Origin: Megamerina dolium
Taxonomy: Eukaryota > Arthropoda > Insecta > Diptera > Megamerinidae
Assembly: GCA_963854835.1 (NCBI GenBank)
Contig: OY978528.1
Coordinates: forward strand, 36,166,769-36,230,768
Reading direction: 5' to 3'
DNA: 64,000 nucleotides
Shown: positions 58,216 to 64,000 of the stretch, in pieces
Layout: each line of letters opens with the position of its first letter
Position numbering within the stretch: position 1 is the stretch's first letter
The notes under the pieces: model-generated
Seen by the model: only the letters and a program-made list of their open reading frames with translations
Databases searched by the model: none
What the model was told of the DNA's origin: nothing
Position numbers and translations under genes: made by a program

Positions 58216-58548
58216 ATCTGAAAATGCGAAAATGCGCAAAATGTGGACTATTCTGTGCAGCTAGCAAATCTGGAAAAAAAAAAGGCGAATGTGTGATTAT
58301 TATTTAACCTCGTACTCTCTCGACGACATAATTAAGAAGTACTGTCGATTATTACTTAATTACTTATAGATAATATACAGCGTAATGTATTTGAATGATA
58401 GTATATTTATAGATACTAAACATACAATTTTAATTGCTCATTGCACAGAAATTTAAAACAGAGCATCATTTATTGACCAACCGGTATATATATATGAATG
58501 CAATCTCATTGAAAAATGTAGTTTTACTCAAGAACTACATTGAAAAAG
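58216..58548 (+). promoter_or_regulatory. Upstream region of SVWC gene 4
   Basis: Contains GGTATATATATATGAATGC about 60 bp before the ATG as the only TATA-like element. It is mirrored at 60281-60520 upstream of pseudogene 5. Confidence 0.5.
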
Positions 58549-59046
58549 ATGTTGAAATTAGCACTCATTATTTGTGCAAACTCTAGTGTATTCATTTTTG
58601 TTAATGGTGCTATTTACTTCCAGGGATATTTTACATATCCGGGTTAGTATTCACCGATGTGTATAACCTTCCATTCCACAAAAAACTTATATATGGCGTG
58701 TACTTGTTTGCAGAAAATCCTGGAACATGTTCTCTTTACAATAAAGTATATTCGGCTGGTGAGTATGGTCCGTATCCATTTGTGGAAGGATTGGGCTGTG
58801 CAAGATTTAAATGTGAAAATGATCAAGGATTCGGTACGGTTGAAATGTAAGTATAAAAGCATTTTTTTATATATTATGTGAAAAAAATTATGTAATTATA
58901 TTTAAAGATGTGATCCACCGCAATTAACTTCAGAAATCAGAACATATTCCCATGATTTTGACATAAGTTGTAAACATGGTGATTTCGACGTCAAGGATAA
59001 ACCATTCCCTGAGTGTTGCTCTAGGAGTATTTCATGCATTGGGTAG
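58549..59046 (+). CDS. SVWC (Vago-type) secreted eight-cysteine protein 4
   Basis: Exons 58549-58642, 58714-58846 and 58908-59046; introns of 71 and 61 nt are GT-AG; 121 residues. Signal peptide MLKLALIICANSSVFIFVNG. The domain reads NPGTCSLYNKVYSAGEYGPY, LGCARFKCENDQGFGTVEI, CDPPQLTSEIRTYSH, SCKHGDF, FPECCSRSISCIG, giving eight Cys with family spacing. It is the left gene of the inverted pair. It is more diverged from genes 1-3 than they are from each other in the loop between Cys 1 and Cys 2. The open frame beside a broken twin suggests this is the working copy. Confidence 0.93.
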
Positions 59047-59770
59047 TATCATTACACAACCTATTAATTAATCAAAATATGGTTACTCAATCACTTTCGA
59101 TTTCTCAAGGGACATGGAAATTTAAATAAATGTGATAAATTAATAAAATAAATAAAAAAGTAAAATAAATAAAACTGATGTATTTATTGTAATTCTTTTC
59201 ATTTCATATAATTTCCGAAGAATGATGTCCGACGGTATAGGGTAGTCATATTATATTGTATGAATTTTTGGTCATTGAATCCGAATCCTTGGTTGGGTTT
59301 GTAGTCTTTTTTTTTTATCTTCAAAAAAGCATAACAGTATAATTTAATATTGTTCTAAAATATGCCTCTAGCAAAATATAAGTACATATTGGGTTAAAAA
59401 CGCAGACTATTTAAAAAAATTAATAAAACAGTCTATCAATAAAATATTATACAATTAATTAAAAGGGAAATAACGACGCTCTGTGCTTATCGCTTTCTTT
59501 ATAAAGAAATTTGATTTTGTTGGCGCATGGGTTATCATTAAAATAATTAATTAATATTAATATAGCTAAAATTGTTAAAATTGTTGACATATTGTAGGTA
59601 TTTTCATAGAATGGAATATAATAATATCTCTTGGGATTTTTTTTTGTATAATAAATATATTTTGTCAGTTTTATTAAAATTTCAATTTTACATATAGACA
59701 ACCTTGAAAAATCGTAAATTATCATATAATTAACCACATTTTGATTAGGTATTTAAGTTTGGTAACGATA
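59047..59770. other. Centre of the inverted duplication
   Basis: AT-rich spacer. Short matching edges (TTAATCAAAATATGGTTA and its reversed counterpart near 59735) show where the arms end; the middle is unique, without a gene. Confidence 0.55.
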
Positions 59771-60280
59771 TTAAGCAATGCAGAACTCTCCCCTCCTGCA
59801 GCACTCAGGGAATGGTTTACCATTGTCTTCGAAAGCACTGTATTTACAATATGTGTTAAAATCATGAGAATATGTTCTGATTTGTGAAGTTTATTGCGGT
59901 GGGTCACATCTATAATTAAATTTCAAATATATTATACATAATTATTTTCGAATAATGGATAGAAATTTGCTTTTACACTAACATTTCACCCGTACCGAAT
60001 CCTTGATCGTTTTCACATTTAAATCTTGCACAGCTCAATCCTTCCACAAATGGATACGGACCATACTCACCAGCCGAATATACTTTATTGTAAAGAGAAC
60101 ATTTTCCAGGATTTTCTGCAAACAAGTACATGCCATATATAAGTTTTTTGTGGAATGGAAGGTTATACACATCGGTGAATACTAACCCGGATATGTAAAA
60201 TATCCCTAGAAGTAAATAGCACCATTAACAATAATGAATACACTAGAGATTGCACAAATAATGAGTGCTAATTTCAACAT
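59771..60280 (-). pseudogene. SVWC pseudogene 5, inverted twin of gene 4
   Basis: Minus strand, exon-equivalents 60280-60187, 60115-59983 and 59909-59771, all GT-AG borders kept. Exon 1 has TAG where gene 4 has CAG (AIYF-stop-GYFTYPG). Exon 3 has TAA where gene 4 has TTA (CDPPQ-stop-TSQIRTYSH). Exon 2 is intact (NPGKCSLYNKVYSAGEYG, LSCARFKC). Cys codons are all conserved. Two nonsense changes make the protein non-functional unless read through. Confidence 0.92.
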
Positions 60281-60527
60281 CTTTTTTAATGTAGTTCTTG
60301 AGTAAAACTACATTTTTCAATGAGATTGCATTCATATATATACCGGTTGGTCAATAAATGGTGCTCTGTTTAAATTTCTGTCCAATCAGCAATTAAAATT
60401 TTATGTTTAGCATCTATAAATACGCCGTTATTACCTATGAGTTATTAAGTAATAATCAAAAATACTTCTTAATTATGTCGTCGAGAGAGTACAAGGTTAA
60501 ATAATAATCAGAATTCTAGATTTTTAT
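60281..60527 (-). promoter_or_regulatory. Mirrored upstream region of pseudogene 5
   Basis: Reverse complement of 58300-58548 with about 90 percent similarity by eye. No further gene. Confidence 0.5.
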
Positions 60528-63022
60528 ACCCTGCATAATGCAATATGCATGGTATATTCATTTCGGTCAGATGTTTGTGTCCACTTGAAGGAATCTCCGG
60601 AGATATAGACATAGATATATATTCGTAATCAGCGTCGATTAAATTTTCGATTTAACGATGTCCGTCCGTCCGTCCGTCCGTCCGTCCGTCTGTCTGTCAC
60701 CTGGCTGGTTCGCACAATAACTTGAGTAAATATTGAGCTATTTCGATGAAATTTGGCATAAATAATCTATGATCCAAGAGTACGGAGGGGATTGATATTG
60801 GGCATGATCGGTCAATAACCACGCCCACACCAAGCATTCAAAGCGACTAACCTCGAAATTTTCAAAATCTTTAACTTGCTATAACTCACATAATATACGA
60901 CTTGGGACAACAATATTTGGCACATAGACTTATATTATACTACTATATAACGTCGCCAAAAGTGGTTGAGCCACGCTTACTTTTTAGCGTAGCTCTCATA
61001 CAAAGTGTCTGTACTTCTTTTAAATTGAAACAGCTGTAACTTCTACAATCTTCTGCCTAAAATAACCATAATTGACACTTAGATTAACATGGTAGTCGGA
61101 AATAATATGGCAGAAAATCAGTGTGCCACGCCCACTGCTTTTTGGGTCTCCCATACAAAGTTGCGGAAATTAAAAAAAATGTTACCGGTTATAACTTGCA
61201 AACTATTCAGCATAGAATAACGAGATTTAAGGTATGGATAAGTATTCTACGAGCAACTAGGCTCACAGAAAATGGGCGCACCACGACCACTGTTTATCGT
61301 AGCCCCCATACAAATTTTAAATTGAAACAGCTGTAACTTCGGCAATCTTCTGCCTAAAATAATAGCCTAGACAGACGGCAGTCTAATTCCGGATTACCGG
61401 CGCACTTAATCCGAATAAAATAATAACCTGACAGACGGCAGTATTGCGGATTAACTAAACGGCTGATTGCTGTTTTATTAGGTCGGTCCACTTACATTAC
61501 TATCACTATCAATTTCTGTCATCTATCACTCTCGATATGAGAAAATCTACAAGAAGTACGTGAACTGAAAACTATCAGAAACTTGTAAATTGACATTCAC
61601 CGTTCATAATTGACAGCTGGATTTATTTGTTCGCCAAAACTTTTCATGTTGAAATCTGTAAACAATTGTTGAAAATTTTTCGTTAGCCAACACACCTAAT
61701 ATTTTGTAAAATGGAAGGAGAAAAATTCACAATAGACAATTTTCAGCAGTGTTGCCATCGCAAATTGCCCTAATCCTCTTTTATTTTGAGAATTAACTCA
61801 TAGAGTTTATGCGGATTAGCTGCAGTTAATGCCCGAGTTAATTCGAATTAATTAGGTTATCCGGAATTAGGCTGCCGTCTGTCTAGGCTATAACCATAAT
61901 TGACACTTAGATTAATATCGTAGTGGGTAATAATCTGGCAGAAAATCAGTGTGCCACGCCCACTCCTTCATGAGTCTCCCATACAAAGTCAAGGTATTAA
62001 ACTAAAACTTTTAAGCTCCATAACTTACAAACCTTTTAGCGTAGGACAACGAGATTTAAGGTATGGATAAGTATTGTACGAGCAACTAGGCTCACAGAAA
62101 ATGGGCGCGCCATGCCCACTGTTCATTGCAGCCCCCATACAAAATGACTGAAATTCTTTTAAAATTAAACAGCTGTAACTTTGGCAATCTCCTGCCTAAA
62201 ATAACCATAATTGACACTTAGATTAATATCGTAGTCCGCAAAAATCTGGCAGAAAATCAGTGTGCCACGCCCACTCCTTCATAGGTCTCCCATACAAAGT
62301 CGAGGGAATTAAACTAAAATTTTAAGCTCCATAACTTACAAACCGTTTGGCGTAGGACAACGAGATTTAAGGTATGGTTAAGTATTGTACGAGAAACTAT
62401 GCTCACAGAAAATGGGCGCGCCATGCCCACTGTTCATTGCAGCCCCCATACAAAATGACTGAAATTCTTTTAAATTTAAACAGCTGTAACTTTGGCAATC
62501 TCCTGCCTAAAATAACCATAATTGACACTTAGATTAATATCGTAGTCCGCAAAAATCTGGCAGAAAATCAGTGTGCCACGCCCACTCCTTCATAGGTCTC
62601 CCATACAAAGTCGAGGGAATTAAACTAAAATTTTAAGCTCCATAACTTACAAACCATTTAGCGTAGGACAACCAAATTTAAGATGTGGATTGATATTGAA
62701 AAATTAATTAGACATACAAGAAAGAGATACGTTACGCCCACTTTTTATATAGCTTCCGTACAAAGTCTCGGATTTATCTTAAACATTAAAACACCCATAA
62801 CTTACTAATTAATACGCCTAGGTCAACCCATTGCAACCTATGTAGTTTAGTATTATAGGCAGAAATTGATCCTCCAAAATTGGTGAGGTACGCCTGCTTC
62901 TTAATGTAGGTCCTATACAAAGTAGTGGAATAAAAGGATGGATATACGAGCAAACTTTTTATATATACCTCTACATATGCAGGGTATAATTTGGTCGGCC
63001 CCAGTCGACTGTAAGGAGATTT
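60528..63022 (-). repeat. INE-1/DINE-1-like repeat, right arm, with tandem units
   Basis: Starts TATACCCTGCATAATGC, holds seven CCGT/CTGT units near 60660-60700 and repeated CACGCCCACT blocks, and ends in the GTCGACTGTAAGG-type terminus. A 308-312 bp unit beginning ACCATAATTGACACTTAG recurs at about 61065, 61889, 62203 and 62511. The left arm has fewer such units. Confidence 0.7.
61371..61881. mobile_element. MITE-like insertion with long terminal inverted repeats
   Basis: Left end AGCCTAGACAGACGGCAG with CTAATTCCGGATTA beyond it; right end CTGCCGTCTGTCTAGGCT. The inverted ends match over more than 30 bp. ATAA lies on both sides and the host 310-bp repeat resumes afterwards. No ORF. The left end is partly repeated internally (CTGACAGACGGCAG at about 61430). 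Confidence 0.85.
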
Positions 63023-63473
63023 TTTTCCATATTGATTAGAGTTGCATAGGATGAGACACCTATTGCGCATTTTTGCAGCGGTTGAGAAAGAACAAGTGAT
63101 ACAAAGTAAACTAAACATCTGAAGTGGGAAAAGCGGTAGCTTATTAAAATAGCAGTCCACTTTATTAAGTTAGTACCGATGGCTGTAGTGGAGGTTGTAA
63201 ATCTGGTCGAGAATAACATGAGGTCGGATTTTGAAAATTTCTAGTGCTCTGAAATATTCCAGTTATTGCAAAAAACCCATTCTTTTAAAAATCAGTTAAC
63301 AAACAATGCTTTAGTCATGCTCCAATGAATTACCGATTTTTCTAGAGTCGTAATGTAAGTCAAATTGCTAAATACCTTTTACTGAGAGGTAAACATTTTT
63401 ATTAAGGTAATAGGAATTCTTAATACCGATTTCATATATTGTTTTTGTAAACAAAACATTCAATTACGACTAT
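63023..63473. other. No recognised gene
   Basis: Non-coding by eye; no link to other repeats of the window found. Confidence 0.4.
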
Positions 63474-63890
63474 GCTGACTGTCTATGCAAGAAGACGCGT
63501 ATCGCGAACTGCCCGTATAAAGTTTGCAACCCTATTCTATTTCATCCCGCTATTTTTCGCTCTCATTCTCCCTCTCAGTCTCCCCCATGCTCTATTTTCC
63601 CTTTATACAAACTAGACAGTGTGCAATATAATTAATCCGTATTTTTTCCCTTTAAAATCTTTTATAATATAATTAAATCTAGTTTAAAAATATAAGTGAA
63701 ACAATAACAACAGTGGCACCGATTTAGCCTACTTGTGGCCCACCGGCATTCTCCCCTCCCATCTCTTCAGTGACCATTCTAATCATATCATAGTAGACCG
63801 GAAAATTAGTTTATATTTACTTCTACAAACGCAAAGTTCTCTTTTTGATCGTTTATAATTTTTTTATCGAGTTATTTAAGCTTGCATGTG
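63474..63890. repeat. Second copy of the unclassified insertion sequence
   Basis: Matches the insert at 53604-54133 in its start (TGTCTATGCAAGAAG; CTGCCCGTATAAAGTTT), pyrimidine tract and GCCCACCGGC block, but is more diverged. Its end is unclear. Confidence 0.65.
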
Positions 63891-63935
63891 CATTAGGTGC
63901 CTACACCTGAAACACAATTGTTTAAAAAAATGTGA

Positions 63936-64000
63936 AGGCTGAAGAACAACAAAGCTGCAGGTGCTGATGGCCTGCCTGCCGAGTTGTTTAAGACCGGCGG
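63936..64000 (+). mobile_element. Start of another 5'-truncated RTE (runs off the window)
   Basis: Identical or nearly so to RTE positions 26167-26230 (GAAGGCTGAAGAACAACAAAG, then the CCTGCCGAGTTG block). Confidence 0.88.

Noticed and set aside
60660..60710. CCGTCCGTCCGTCCGT tract as CRISPR-like or regulatory array
   Set aside because: Simple 4-bp repeat typical of INE-1-like elements, without spacers.

Overview
The window is eukaryotic and almost certainly from a dipteran, most likely a higher fly and plausibly a tephritid fruit fly. Evidence: short GT-AG introns of 59-109 nt, fly-style TATA promoters, and a typical fly mobile-element set (mellifera- and irritans-type mariners, a DD41D mariner, PIF/Harbinger, RTE, Jockey and I/LOA-type LINEs, a Bel/Pao LTR element, a tRNA-derived SINE, and INE-1/DINE-1-like repeats). 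The species call is inference. I see no prokaryotic features, no CRISPR array, and no free-standing rRNA or tRNA gene. Well over half of the window is transposon-derived.

Two small host gene families can be read. (1) A lipase-like family: two intact six-exon genes of 323 codons (21.4-22.8 kb and 40.5-41.8 kb, both +), a broken copy at 3.0-3.4 kb (-) and an exon remnant at 9.4 kb (+). Both intact genes have Asp where the lipase nucleophile Ser should be (GHDLG), while the Asp and His of the triad are retained. (2) A family of small secreted eight-cysteine SVWC (single von Willebrand factor C, Vago-type) proteins between 44.8 and 60.3 kb: three intact three-exon genes (44.8 kb -, 49.4 kb +, 58.5 kb +) and two pseudogenes (53.5 kb +, 59.8 kb -). 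The four copies with a readable first exon all have an exon 1 of exactly 94 nt.

Layout. 0-11 kb: LINE, Pao and mariner debris with lipase fragments, then a DD41D mariner (5101-6370) and a complete PIF/Harbinger element with a TAA target duplication (6808-9288). 10.3-16.8 kb: a SINE, a mariner split by an RTE that is itself split by a Jockey, then a degenerate LINE. 18.9-42.1 kb: a tandem duplication (period about 3.69 kb) of mariner, flank, lipase gene and SINE. Its second copy was inflated by a full-length RTE with an intact 992-codon ORF and by a Jockey element that itself holds a SINE and a 7.4 kb Pao element; each insertion is bounded by a target duplication. 42-44.4 kb: mariner debris and a second DD41D element. 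44.8-63 kb: the SVWC cluster with RTE and mariner insertions, ending in a large inverted duplication (about 56.8-63.0 kb) in which an SVWC gene and its pseudogene twin face each other inside arms of INE-1-like repeats. The window ends in another 5'-truncated RTE.

Nothing here reads as an operon-like novel system. The most informative parts are the SVWC cluster and its inverted duplication, the duplicated nucleophile-less lipases, and the nested insertions whose order can be dated relatively because the paralogous segment preserves the empty sites.
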